From NCBI GenBank assembly GCA_030411725.1, contig MU839845.1:372001-436000 (forward strand): a DNA stretch of 64,000 bases, in the 5' to 3' direction. Position 1 is the stretch's first letter. Every line of letters starts with the position of its first letter. Below, in pieces: positions 33,345 to 44,900 of this stretch. This stretch comes from Echria macrotheca (Eukaryota > Ascomycota > Sordariomycetes > Sordariales > Schizotheciaceae). The notes under the pieces are model-generated. The model saw only the letters and a list, made by a program, of their open reading frames with translations. It did no database searches and was not told the origin of the DNA. The position numbers and the translations under genes are program-made.

Positions 33345-33742
33345 ATGGTCTGCGCCAAGTGCCAGAAGCTCAACAAGACGACCCTGGCCACGCCGGGCGT
33401 CAAGAAGAAGAGCGAGATGTACTATGGGTCGGCATCATCGTCGTCCGACAAGAAACCATCAGCCACGCTCGGCCAGACGGGCATATCCAAGAGCAAGTTG
33501 CTGTCCAAGGCTGCAAAGAACCCCTACGCGCAGTATGCGAGTTCCTGCACCAAATGCAAGACCAAGGTGGCCCAGGGGCACTCGCTCTGCCAGACGTGCG
33601 CCTACAAGGCCGATTGTGAGTTTTTTTCTGGCTTCTCAGATTTCTGTTGCTAACGGATGCAGCATGCGCCATCTGCGGCAAGCCAAACAAGAAGAAGAGC
33701 GCCGTGCCCAAGGTGGAGGGCCAAAAGTTTACCCTCAAGTGA
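33345..33742 (+). CDS. CRIPT homologue (cysteine-rich zinc-binding protein)
   Basis: Two exons (33345-33615, 33663-33742) give 116 aa. It starts MVCAKCQKLNKTTLATPG, the conserved first CxxC of CRIPT. Further pairs follow: CTKCKTKV, CQTCAYKAD, and CAICGKP at the start of exon 2. The Lys-rich end KFTLK is also typical. CRIPT binds PDZ domains in animals and is associated with the minor spliceosome; in fungi its role is poorly defined. Length and all cysteine knuckles match the family, so no defect is apparent. Confidence 0.92.
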
Positions 33743-34498
33743 GAGTTTATAGAGGTTTCGATGAGCCGGAAACGCCCCGGCGATCCATTCTCTACCTAGG
33801 AGATGAACGTCCCTGGTTGAGCTGAAAGATGCCGACCCAGTTTGATGTTATCCGCCGAACGAAGGTGCCAAGAACTCGCAGCGCGTGCCGTTTGCAAAAC
33901 CTCGCGGAATGATCCGCAGCAGTTGGGAAGCGGTTTGTTAATACGCGGATATGTGAGCTGCGGCCCCGCGACTGATGTGCGCGTTGTTGAGGCTGAGGGG
34001 GCTTAGCATCGGTGGGGGCTCCTGGTTCTGAAACGAGACAAGAGTCGATTGGATAATATATTGGGGAATATCAACAGCGGACAGACCATAGGGGTAGGCT
34101 GGAATTTGGGGGGGAAAGAAACATTAGCGTGTTGCTATCAATGTCTCTCAGAGCCTCAAAGTATCTCGTCTCCGGTTGCAATGGCAAAACATTAGTACAT
34201 GTAGAAGTGCATATCGACTCGTCCAAGTTACTTTGCCTCTATGACCGTGATTCAGCGATTAGTGGCCTATGGTTTGGCATTATTATGCGGTATCGCTCTG
34301 TGACAATGTCTCGATCCCCGGCCTGGGCTACCCTGACTCAACTAGACGGGCAAAACCACTCGCGATATCCCTCCGCAACCGATTCGGCAAACACTTGGAA
34401 ATAAGTTCTGATATTAGAGAGTTCCCGTCAAGCAAATTAAAACTCGCGACATGCCCTCCTAATCCACGAGTCTACCCTTTCCAACGCAACCCCCAAAA
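33743..34498. other. Convergent intergenic region
   Basis: About 750 bp between the CRIPT stop and the 3' end of the epoxide-hydrolase-like gene. It probably holds two 3' UTRs. No coding frame is supported. Confidence 0.4.
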
Positions 34499-35703
34499 CT
34501 AAAGCCGACTCCCTCCCTGCTCCTTATCCCCAAAAACACCCCCCAAAAACTCTCCCACATACTTATTCACATCCCCCGCCGCCTCCCACAACGCCCAATG
34601 CGTCGCATCCACCTCCCTCTTCACCAAGCTCTCAAAATGCCGATCCATATTCGCCGCCATGCTCGGCGGCAGCGCCCCGTCCCTCGACGCCGTAACAATC
34701 ATACTCGGCACCTTGATCCTCGTCCGCTCGGCGCCCTGCTGCGCAAGCTCGAGCTCGTCGTCAAAGTTGACGCGGTGCGTGCGGTAGTAATTCAGCGGGC
34801 CGTGCAGGCCGTGGCGGGCATACTCGGCCACATAGAACTCGACCTCCTCGGGAGACAAAACGGGCGAGGGACCGATGCTCTCGAGCCTGTCGAACAACAA
34901 ACCATCCTTCGTGTTAAAGCCGGGCTGGCCGTCGGGGGTGCGGCCCAGGAAGAGCGTGTTGAGGAACTGCCGTAGCTTGACGGGGCCGACGATCTGGGCC
35001 TCGACGTCGGGGCCTATTTTGGGGGATCAGACATCATCCATCCATCATCCACTGGGAACAGAGAGAGAGAAAAAAAACATACCGGCCAACTGCAGCTGAT
35101 ACCGAAAATTAGGCAACACCGTCTCAACCATGACCTCAGGTGGCACCCACTGGTCCCTCGGCGGTCCGTACGGCGTACACACGCTAAACACGGCCCTGAC
35201 GAACTCGGGCCGCCACAGCGCCGTCCGCCACACGATCGCGCCGCCCCAGTCGTGGCCGCCGAGGACGACCTGTCCGCCGTCGTCGGTGCCAACAACATGG
35301 GCCGCCAGAGCGGCGAGGTCCGAGGCGAGCTTCTTCTGCGCGTACTCGGCCACGTCGTCGGGCGCGTCGGTGCGGCCGTACCCGAGCATGTCGGGCACGA
35401 TGACGCGCATGTTGAGCGCCAGCAGCGCGGGGACCTGGTAGCGCCAGCCGAAGGCTAGGTCGGGCCAGCCGTGGACGAGAAGGACGGTCCCCGTGGGTTT
35501 TCCGGAGGTGGGGTTGGCGAGGAGGTAGTGCCTTTGTTGTTTTGTCAACATTTTAGAAAGGAGTTACATAGACAGGTATGGTGTTTTGTGGGAGGGAGGG
35601 AGAGAGAGAGAGAGAGTAAATACCAGTTGTATCCCCGGATCTCGAGCGTGTGATGCTCGACCCGGGGATCGTCGGGTGTGAGTTTGTCGACCGACTGAGC
35701 CAT
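34499..35703 (-). CDS. Alpha/beta hydrolase, epoxide hydrolase-like
   Basis: Three exons (35703-35624, 35531-35083, 35013-34499) give 347 aa, the usual size of soluble fungal epoxide hydrolases. These cytosolic or peroxisomal enzymes open epoxides to diols by a two-step ester mechanism. Seen: the oxyanion motif HGWPD (47-51), PDMLGYGRTDAP, the nucleophile elbow GGHDWGG with Asp 121 rather than Ser, an acid in TASRDGALPP, and the catalytic His 315 in ATHWALWE. The Asp nucleophile argues for epoxide hydrolase (or the related haloalkane dehalogenase) over esterase. The first intron splits the conserved NWHYLLANP segment. The substrate cannot be read from sequence. Confidence 0.85.
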
Positions 35704-36758
35704 CTTGTTGTTGTTGTTATTGTTCGTTGTCGGCTTGTAAAACCAACCAGGTCAGTCAAGATACTTCACACACACCATATTCATTTCGAATGAAAGTGAA
35801 ACTTACAGATATAGGTATTCTGTGCTTGAAAGTCGGTAGGTAATAAATCTACTCAACCAGAACACAGTCAGCTTCCAGGTTTCTCTTTTATATATACCCA
35901 CCGCCGTCAAGCCAAGACCTCCCTCCTCATATCACATCATACAAGTCAAACAAACCCCACGATGTTACAGACCCATAAGATGAAAAAAAAGGGCGCGCCC
36001 GACTTACTCCGACTCCGACTTCGAATTTCCACAAAATCCTCGCCGAGATGTATTGTACAATCCTCGAGTTGAGTTGTTTTCTTGTGTCTCTCACACGGAA
36101 AAATGAGTTAGAACTCTTGGCTCGCCCCCCTATTGTTATACCAGACCCCACACAACGGAGTAGTCAAGGAGTCACAAAAACACTCGGATCCTCTGCTGGT
36201 TTGGAAGCGGGGTATGCACTCTTGTCCTCTCTCGAGAATCCTTTTTATAAGAACAGGTCAAATGGAAAACTCGTAGAAATGGAACTGTCCGCGCGAAAGA
36301 AATCCGGGCCGAGTAGAAGGTCAGCTGGCGGTATATGGATTATGTAGGATTCGGGAGTCTACGGTTGGTTCACTCAGCTGAGAAGGTTGTTCGGGCCGTC
36401 TGAATAAGCCGAGGCATTGCGCATTGCAATGCGACTCCTCCTTCGGTGACTTCAAAGTTTCCGTTGATTTTGGTATTCTGCTGAAAAAGGGAACTGGAAT
36501 CCTACATGGGTACATAATTCCCAAATTCCAGGTACTCATCAGGTGCATTATACCAGGGTGAAATCTACCAGTCATTACATACCTATGTCAACCGCCAAGC
36601 CTAGAAAGGATTATCATAATCAGCTACGGTCTGCCTCTCATCAACGAGACATTCATCAAAAGCGCATCCCCGATATTCGAAGCAAGTCTCGCGGCTCCCA
36701 CACCTACGCTTATCCCAGTCCCAAAAACCAAAATGCCCCAAAGTTTAATAAAAGAGGG
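35704..36758. other. Intergenic, no gene recognised
   Basis: About 1.05 kb holding the promoter of the epoxide-hydrolase-like gene and the 3' flank of the Pinin-domain gene. Frames are short and without motifs. Confidence 0.4.
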
Positions 36759-37825
36759 TTAGTAAAGAACAGTATCCTCCTCGTCATGCACCAGCACCTC
36801 ATCCCCGTTCTCGTCGTGATCCCTAGTCTCTGCATGCACCCTAGCCGGTACCGAAGAAGACGACGACATCCGTCGATGATCGTTAGCATCGTCCGGAGGT
36901 TTAGGCTCACCCAACAACGTGTTGTTCGCGCGGGACGGCGGACGACCCGACGACGGCGCCCCCCCAAGGTTCCACAGCCGCCTCTCCTTGCGAATCCGAA
37001 ACTCCTCGCGCTCGCGGTCGATCGTCACCCGCGCTGCCCGCACCTGCTTGTCAACGATACGTTCTTGCTCGCGTGTGAGTTTCCACGGTTCGTAGGACTG
37101 GACGGACACACAGATGTCAGCTTAGTCTGTATAGTGCAGTCAGAGAATCCACATACCAGCCTCGGCAAGCTCCTCGTCTGAAGACACCGTGCCGTCGCGA
37201 GCATCCTCGAGTGTCGCGCCTCCATCTGTTGGCCCAAGTCAGCTTTAGTCTCGCCGCTTTTCGTCTCCCGAATAAAGATAACACGCACCGCCTGCTCGTC
37301 ATATTTGACCTGATCAATCTGCCGGCTGTGATGCTGCCGCGCCATCCTCTCGACCTTGTACCTGTCGTCCTCGGCCCACTGCTGCTTTGCCTTCTCCTGC
37401 TGCCGCCGCTCGATGTCAAGCCGCTTCTTGCTCCTCGGGTCGGGCGCCGCTTTGCTCAGCGTGTTGAGCAGCCCGCCAAACATGCGCTTCCCCCTCTTCT
37501 TTTCTTCCTCCCTGAAATCTCGTCGGGCCGGTTTCGGGGCGACATCTGCGGCTGGCGGTGGGGCTGCGGCGGCGGCGGCGGCGGCGCCATCGCTGGTTCT
37601 GTCTCTGTCTCTGTCTCCGTCTTGGGGTGGGATGGCCTCCTCGGGCGTCTCTTGTTCTTTTCGCTCGGGCGAGACAGGCTCCTGTTTTACCCGTGCTGGC
37701 TTGCCATGTTCGTCGTCGTCGTCCTCCTCCTCCTCTATTTTAATCCGCTTCGACTCTCCTAATTCGGGCGACGGTGACGGCGAAGCTTTGCGTTTCTGCG
37801 TGCCGCCTTCTGGCGAGGAAACCAT
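36759..37825 (-). CDS. Pinin/SDK/MemA-domain nuclear protein
   Basis: Three exons (37825-37289, 37225-37157, 37097-36759) give 314 aa. The N-terminus is acidic, Lys-rich and disordered (ESKRIKIEEEEDDDDEHG), with an eight-alanine run coded by GCC/GCG repeats. The Pinin domain (PF04696) starts at RRDFREEEKKRGKRMFGGLL. It continues through KKRLDIERRQQEKAKQQW, and the 69-nt middle exon supplies ARHSRMLATARCLQTR. The last exon gives SYEPWKLTREQERIVDKQV. In animals Pinin is an SR-related splicing factor linked to the exon-junction complex; fungal relatives are presumed nuclear RNA-processing factors. A divergent promoter is shared with the SF3b subunit gene PHF5A. Confidence 0.85.
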
Positions 37826-38464
37826 TGCTGTGCGAAAAGGTGACCCTAAAAATGCGCCGGGCGAATTGGGCGATAAAGCCCGCTCAACAATGCGAACGAA
37901 AAAAAAGTTTAAACCTCGGGAAAAAAAGGCACGTCGATAAAGGAAAAAAAGAATGGGATCGTCGCCGAGGCTACTCGTAAAGTGCTTGGGGCTTGCTGCT
38001 TGCTGCACCTTGCTGGAGTGAGTGAGTGAAACGCCCCGCAGCTGGCTGCAGCTCCAGAGCTTTGGGTCCCGGTCTCGTTCTCGCCCTGGGGAACGAACCA
38101 AACCAAGCAAGGCTGGTTTCCCGGTTTGTTTCAGAGAGAGTCGAGGGGGGCGGCAGCCAATTAGATGCGGTAAAAAAAAGGACAGCGGAGAATTCGCTGG
38201 AAGCATTTGCGCCGCCACATCCCACGCGGCCGAGGCTGAGAAATCCATCTCGTCACTTTCGTTTTTGTTTGCGCCTCGCGACAACTACTTTACTCTAGCT
38301 CTCGTCTTTCCACAAAACCACACAACCACCACACAACCCAACCTCACGAAACTCCAAACCTCGCGAGACCTCACACACCTCTACCTACCTCCCCGATACC
38401 GAATCTCTCTAACTACCTCCCAAACAAACAAAACCTCCGCCAAAAACAAAACCCATCATCAAAC
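37826..38464. promoter_or_regulatory. Divergent promoter between two splicing genes
   Basis: 639 bp separates the Pinin-domain and PHF5A start codons. A CCAAT box is present at 38157-38161 (GCCAATTAG). The + strand from about 38310 to 38450 is strongly C/A-rich with few G, which fits the PHF5A 5' leader. Confidence 0.5.
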
Positions 38465-38964
38465 ATGTCGCGCCACCACCCGTACGTCTCCATCCCTCCC
38501 CATCCCCCCCACCCCCCTCAACAAATCGACTAACAGAGTAAAAAAGAGACCTAGTAATGTGCCGCAAACAATCCGGCATAGCAATAGGCCGCCTCTGCGA
38601 CAAATGCGACGGCAAGTGCCCCGTGTGCGACTCGTACGTCCGACCAACCACGCTGGTCCGCATCTGCGACGAGTGCTCGTTCGGCAACTACCAGAACAAG
38701 TGCGTCGTGTGCGGCGGCGAGGGCATCTCGGACGCCTTCTACTGCTTCGAGTGCACGCGCCTGGAGAAGGACCGGGACGGGTGTCCCAAGATTATTAACC
38801 TGGGGAGTAGTCGGACTGATGTACGTTTTCTCTCTCTCTCTCTCTCTCTGTTTTTCTCTCTCTCTGTTTTTGGTACTATGTGTGTATGTGTATGTGTGTG
38901 TGTACTAACGTTTTTGGTGGGGGGATAGTTATTCTACCAAAAGAAAAATAATCGGACGTACTAG
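38465..38964 (+). CDS. RDS3: PHF5A/Rds3, SF3b complex zinc-finger subunit
   Basis: Three exons (38465-38481, 38547-38820, 38929-38964) give 108 aa. It is one of the most conserved splicing proteins: a knotted three-zinc protein of the U2 snRNP SF3b complex that contacts the branch-site adenosine pocket with SF3B1. The sequence shows [58 protein letters not shown] and [15 protein letters not shown], with all cysteines present. The first exon holds only six codons including a split Pro. The last exon supplies [11 protein letters not shown], shorter and less basic than the animal C-terminus. Confidence 0.95.
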
Positions 38965-39632
38965 CACGGAGGGCATTTCTGGATGTTGTGCTGCGAAGGT
39001 TGTACATATACACTTTGTATTTGGGGTCATGGATGGATGGATGGATGGACGGGGAAAGCTTTGATATCCCAGAGCCGGCGTTGGGGGGCGTTATATTGAT
39101 GTATAAAATCATGGCATTTTGATCATTCATGGCTTGGGGAGATCAAGAAAAAATAAGATGGGTGCCCGTCACCGGGATGCTTTTTCACAGTACCACTGTC
39201 ATCAATGGAAGGAAGAGAAACGGATTGTAGGATACAATCACTGAATGATGTATATTCCAAGCCAGTTATCACATTGTGATGTCGCTCCATGTTGTGAACT
39301 CGACGTCAGACCGTGTTAGAGTTTACCAGAGTCAATCACCGGGCCACATCTGATCTTTAACCCGGCGATTCACTGTCACGACTCGGAGCACGAAAACACC
39401 ACTCAGAGTAAAACCCAATACCATGTCATATTCTCATGCCGCCAAAACAAAACAAACAACCCTCCCCAAAGCTTTTATCAAAACAGAATCCTGCTCTCAA
39501 CGACAAAGGAACAATCCCCCATAATAACTGCTGCTATGCTCCCCCGAGAATAAACACCACGCCAGCATGCAATTATGAATACAGGAAGCATACAATTCCC
39601 GCCTGCAGATGCAATCCCGCCGCTGCCACACA
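38965..39632. other. Convergent intergenic region
   Basis: About 670 bp between the stop codons of PHF5A and the Pex26-like gene. It includes a short GGAT repeat near 39029-39050 and should hold both 3' UTRs. No gene is seen. Confidence 0.45.
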
Positions 39633-41083
39633 TCATATGTAGCTGACCTTGACCCCCATGCCAGCGGTAGCCTTGACCTTGTTCCACCCGCTCCCAAGAA
39701 TACGCTGAACCCTCTCGCGAATCCCCTTGCGGCTGAGCATCAGCAGCAGCCCAATGACAAACGCCAACGTCCTGTACAGCACAAATGGGTTTGTCTTGAG
39801 GGAGATGGCCATCTGCTCAACCAGCGTCCTGATATTCGCAAACAAGATCGTCGCCCGCGTGCCCAGCGACGGCGGCGATGCCACAGCTTTTCCTTTAGTA
39901 GGCGGCTTCGGCCGAGCGAGACTGCCGCCTCCAGTGGTCTGCCTGTTCCGTCCACTCGTCGACGAACCGCCCTGGCTGGGCGGGCTCCGCTCAATGCCAT
40001 AGTCGATCTCACTAGCCTGCGCGGCGCGACGGGCCCGCTCCTCTTCGAGCCGCTTGCGCTCGCGCTCCTCGTTCTCGGCCCGCAGCCGTCGGGCCTCCTC
40101 AATGTCGCGACGGAGGGCATCTTCCTGCTTTTGGCGCTCCTCTCGCTCCCGCCGCTCTGCTTCGAACTGTTCGTCTTTCAGACTCTGGAGGGCTTGCAAA
40201 AAGGCCTCCCGGCGCTCCTCGTCGAGGATGGCGCTGAGACTGATGAACTCGCGCGCGTACTCCCACTCGTTATTCCGTACGAGAACATGAAGGGTATAGA
40301 GCTCGAGGATTTTGACCCGCGAATTCAGATCACGGGGCGTGTCGGCGCCGCTGGGAGCGCCCTTGGCCGGAGACCGGAACCGGCGGGGAGTAGAGTCCGA
40401 GAAGCGACCCGATAGATCTAAATTCGGTGTCCGGACAGCGGCGAGGTAGTTCTCGAGGCGCTTTTGGTTTAGGGTCTGTGTCTTTGCGTGGGCTAGGAGG
40501 AGCGTTGCTCTGTGTACATGTTAGCAGACACGAAGAAAAACGCAACACATGGTACTCACAGATTGATGACGACTTCGGCATCCACATCCCCCTCAACGCC
40601 GTGGTACCCATTCCGGACCACCTCCTCCCAGACATCGCCGTCGCGGACCTTGGCGCAGAGTGCCCTCCACTCTTGCGTACCAAAGGCTTGCTTCCCTTCG
40701 TCCGCATCGAGCTCGAGGATGGCGTTTAGGATGGTCAGATATAAGCTCCAGACCTTGACTCTGGTTGACCGCGAAGCCCGGGCGACAGGGGCCGGCTCGA
40801 ACGACGTTGACGAGCCATTCACCGAGGCATCATCGTCGCCGTGGCTGGCTGTCTCGGACGGCGGTGGTGTGATGAGCGGGAGGACGGTGGACAGCGCTTC
40901 TGGCAGACGACGCGTGAGGAACAGCGTTGAGGCCTGGCGATATGATTTTGTGATGTGTGATGTCGAGGAAGCCGAGTGACGCGCCGAGTGCATCGACGAC
41001 GAGAGCGATGATATGGACGAGGCCATGATCTGCGGTGTCGAATATGACATGTTGACCCCGCTTGTCGTTGCCGACGGGCTCAT
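39633..41083 (-). CDS. Pex26-like tail-anchored peroxin
   Basis: Two exons (41083-40560, 40509-39633) give 466 aa. The N-terminal half has a Ser-rich leader, then [18 protein letters not shown] and [18 protein letters not shown], a helical-repeat layout like fungal Pex26. A central helical region ([20 protein letters not shown]) and a charged coiled coil (about 335-385) follow. One hydrophobic helix near the C-terminus ([17 protein letters not shown]) with a basic tail fits tail-anchored insertion. Pex26-type proteins recruit the Pex1/Pex6 AAA complex that recycles the import receptor Pex5 at the peroxisome. I assign this from remembered family pattern, so the name is less certain than the topology. 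The frame stays open upstream of the chosen ATG, but only to a TTG. Confidence 0.65.
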
Positions 41084-41916
41084 GATGCTTTCTATAACTT
41101 CGATATCGGCGTGAAATAGAGTGGTTGCGTCTTGTTGTCTCGAAACCCACTCGTTGATGTCAGTGGACACCAAGGCGTTCTTTCTAGTTAAAAGCCATTT
41201 TCACCTTCGCGCGGGGTGTCAGACGCGTCGTTGGTCGAATCTGGGGAAATGGGAAGTCGCAATCGACAAGGACGCAATGGCTGCGTCCGGCCTCACCGCC
41301 AAATTTCGGAGCGGGTTCGCATGTGGAAAGCGATGCGTGGTCTGTGGATGACGAGGAAGGTCCTGGGGCTCGGCGGTGATGGATGCTTGCAACAGCCGAG
41401 GCTCGTCGTTGGATTTGCTCGGCTGCGGCTGCGACCGGGGGGAGCTTGCTGGTTGGTGGGGTGGTAAACAGTAAAGAGATACATGCACGCACACGCAATT
41501 AATTGGGTAGCAGATGTCGCTCTCTAATTTGCAAGTCATGAGCACATGAACGCCCGCAATCTTCTCCAGATGCGCATGAATTCACCGGCCGAGTGACTTG
41601 GTGAACAAGCCAAGGCCATGCGACCCAAAATCGGAGCATGTCTGTGGGTTGCATACCCAGGCCCTTTCTGTCGGGACTGGTCGTTCCTGACTTTTGACAA
41701 GGGATTGACGATAGAATAACCATTAAAGCATGCAAGAGCAAGAGATCGCCAACGTTGTTCGTAGTTTTGGTGGTATTTCAACACACAGGTGTAGTCAGTG
41801 CAAAGAACAAATGCCACCAGGTTCCTAATATGCCATGAGCCACCAAATAGTCCGACATGTCGGATATATACACCAACGGATATATACATCAACACCTCGC
41901 CATGCAGTATGCAATC
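41084..41916. other. Promoter of the Pex26-like gene and 3' flank of utp10
   Basis: About 830 bp without a supportable gene. Both flanking genes are on the minus strand, so it holds the utp10 3' UTR and the promoter and leader of the Pex26-like gene. Confidence 0.4.
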
Positions 41917-44900
41917 TTATTGCAACATTGAGTCCAAGCTCTCTCCCAGTGCTTGTTCGATCCCCACAATCCACCGCCTGTTCTCCCGCTCCACCACCTC
42001 ATCGTCGTCGTCCTGCAGCTCACTGATGTACGGGAGCATCTCAGGCAGCGATGCCAGCCACTCTTGTCCGAGCCGGTCAGTCAATGCCTGCTCGCACTTG
42101 ACCACTCCCAACCTGACCGCCGCTTGTTCTGACCGCAGAAGCTTGAGCAGTGACCCGTTGAGCTCCTTGTGATGCTCCTTGGAGTCAACTGCCGCTGCCA
42201 ACTCCACCACCGCCGGAATAAGCTCCTCGGTCACGTCCACGCTGCCAGCTCTCGCAAACTGTTCAACCAGAACTGGCGCAACCGCACTAAAGTGTGCCGG
42301 TGCCTGCCAAAACCCATCTTGATCGTGCTCAAAGCACTGCACTAGCGTCCGGAGCACCCGCTTCCACAGCTCCTTCTGCAAGCCGTCCTTCAGGTCCGAG
42401 CTTGACAGTGTCTTGGCCGAAGACTCGCAGATATACGATGCATAGCTGGTGACAATCGACTTGAGGCTGCTGAAGAAGGTGTGAAGGAAGCCATAAACGC
42501 TAATCTGCCGTAACGTCTTCCCTGATGCTTCCTGCTTGGGTAGCTTCGAAGTCGACCACTCGACGAGCTGCGAAAATACCGGCCGGAATGCCGCGTCATT
42601 GAGCTTGTAAATCATCTTAAGGGCGCACTCATTGATCATTGTCTCGATCTCGCCCAACTGCTCGGTGTTGAGCCTAGTCTCGTCATCCTGTGAGGCGACA
42701 ACCCTGCGCAAGTCCAGAGCGCTGGTGAACATTGTCGACAGGGTCGAGATGTTCTTGGCAATGGTCGACTTGGGGTGCTTGTCGAGCGACATCCCAAGAA
42801 CCCGGAGGTGTTCGCGGAGAGCCTACCAAACTGTTAGCTAATGATCACGACACTGTCCAAAGGATCTCTTACAGCAAAACCCGAGGACGTGGCCTTGGGC
42901 CAGGTGCGCTCCAAGGCTTGCAAAAGACTATTTGCATCCACCAGCTTCGCCAAGAACTGTAAGCATTCAAACCGATTCGAATTCGACTCCTCATCCAAGC
43001 CCGAACCAGCCGACATGTACGAGCAGAGCAGCAACCGCTCGAGGTAGGCACCCGAGATCATATATGGAATATGTTGAGCCAGTGCCGTCATGAAGGCATA
43101 CGCGGCGTTGTGTAGTCTCGTATTTGGCTTTTGGTTCGCGATGCTTTCTTCCAAATACTCCATAGCCTTCGGGATTGCAACGGGCAGGACCGGCACAATG
43201 CCATCTTGCAGTACGTCAACAAGCGAAGCCAGGCAAAGGAGAGCCATGACACGGAGAGTCTCGGACGGCTGGCCCAGGCAGTGGTCTCCGGCAATTGTCG
43301 CGGCTGCGGCAGCAACCGCCTCGAGATCTTTCTTTCCATACTTCTCCGAGATCTTGTCGACACATGTGACAGCCGTATGCTTGTAGTTCATATCATCCGA
43401 GTCGCGAATCACGGCAGTAAGCTGAGGCAGGAATGCCAGCAGCGCCGCTCTGCTCTTTGGATCCGTGTTGCTCTCCCTGTCAACACGCATCTCGAGAGCC
43501 CGGAGAACTTTCTGCCTCAACTCAATGTTGGGTCGATCAAGAAGTGTCTCAACGCTCTTGATAAACTCGGCAACCGAGAGCAGGTTGAGGAGATTTCCGA
43601 GCGCGTCGCCACAGCGGCTGTGAAGCGATCCCTTGGTCTTGAGTGTGCTTGCGAGCGCGAGCAAGTTCTCCAAGAGGGTCGCGTACAAATCCCGGATCTT
43701 GGCTGACTCCATATCATCCCTCTCAGCGAGCTGGGTGACCTCTTTCTTCAACCGGCGGTTGTTGAGGAGGTGGGGAAGAAGAGAAAGCTGCTTATTCGCA
43801 ATTTCCACAGGGTCTTGCTCTGAATTGTCGTTCTTGCCCAGAAGCGACGCCGACAGAGCTGGCCTTGGTTTGAAGAGATCACCGGTCAGATCCAAAAACT
43901 TGATAAGGGCCTGTAGCTGGACCTCGACGGAGAAGGAGCTAAGAATTCGAGTCGTGAAGTCGATCATGCTATCGGTAGCCCCGTACTTATCGACAAACAT
44001 GGCGAGCACGGCGAACAAGAAATCGTCCGGCCCAAGATTCTCAACCAAGGAAATGAACAGATCCTGCTTCCGGTGGGAGGGTATGTGCTCGTATGCTGTG
44101 ACAAAGCTAGCCAGGAGCTCAGCTGTGCTGGCAACCAGATTCCTGCGGGTTTTTCGGAAGTTCTCTATCAACGGAGGAATGACCTCTTGGACAGTCTGGT
44201 TGATGACATGAGCCGAATAGTCGTCAGCCTGTTTGAGAACCGAGCTCGCCATGAACGAGAAGATGGGCATCACGCTGTGCAGCACAACATCCGGTGCCGT
44301 CCTGGCTAGACTGGCAACAAGAAGCAAGGCCGCATTGATGACGGCCGGGCTGGTCGACTTCTGAATGCAGCCCGACAGAATATCACCATATCCAGCCAGG
44401 GGGTCTATTGTGAGAGCTTTGTTATTCCTGTACGCCGGCATCATAGCGAGAAGACTGCTGAGGACCAGATTTTGCAGATATCCGAGTTCGGAACCAACAA
44501 GCGCCCTAAGATGTTGGAGATCCGACAGCGCGGTGAAGAGACTCGGGAGCAGCTCGGCGTGCTTCTCTGGGTTGGACTCTTGCACGATCTCGAGCACGAA
44601 AGTGATCTTCCGCAGGGTTGGCTTTAGGTCTTGGCCTGCCGGAACGCCGATGCTTCGTGGACGTTCAGTCGTGCTGACGCGCCTCTTCTTACTCGCAGGC
44701 GCCTCGGTTGCGACCTTGACATTTTCCTGCATGGAATCCAAAAAGTCGAGCAGTATGTCGGTTGATAGCTCAACAGTTCGGATGACTTCGGCTGCATCTG
44801 TGGAGACAGTGCTTTGCTCTGACGAGTCGTCGGATTCCATCTGGGAAAGATCGAGCAGCGTACGCGCAGCAGAAAACTGTGTTTCGGCTTTCATCGATGT

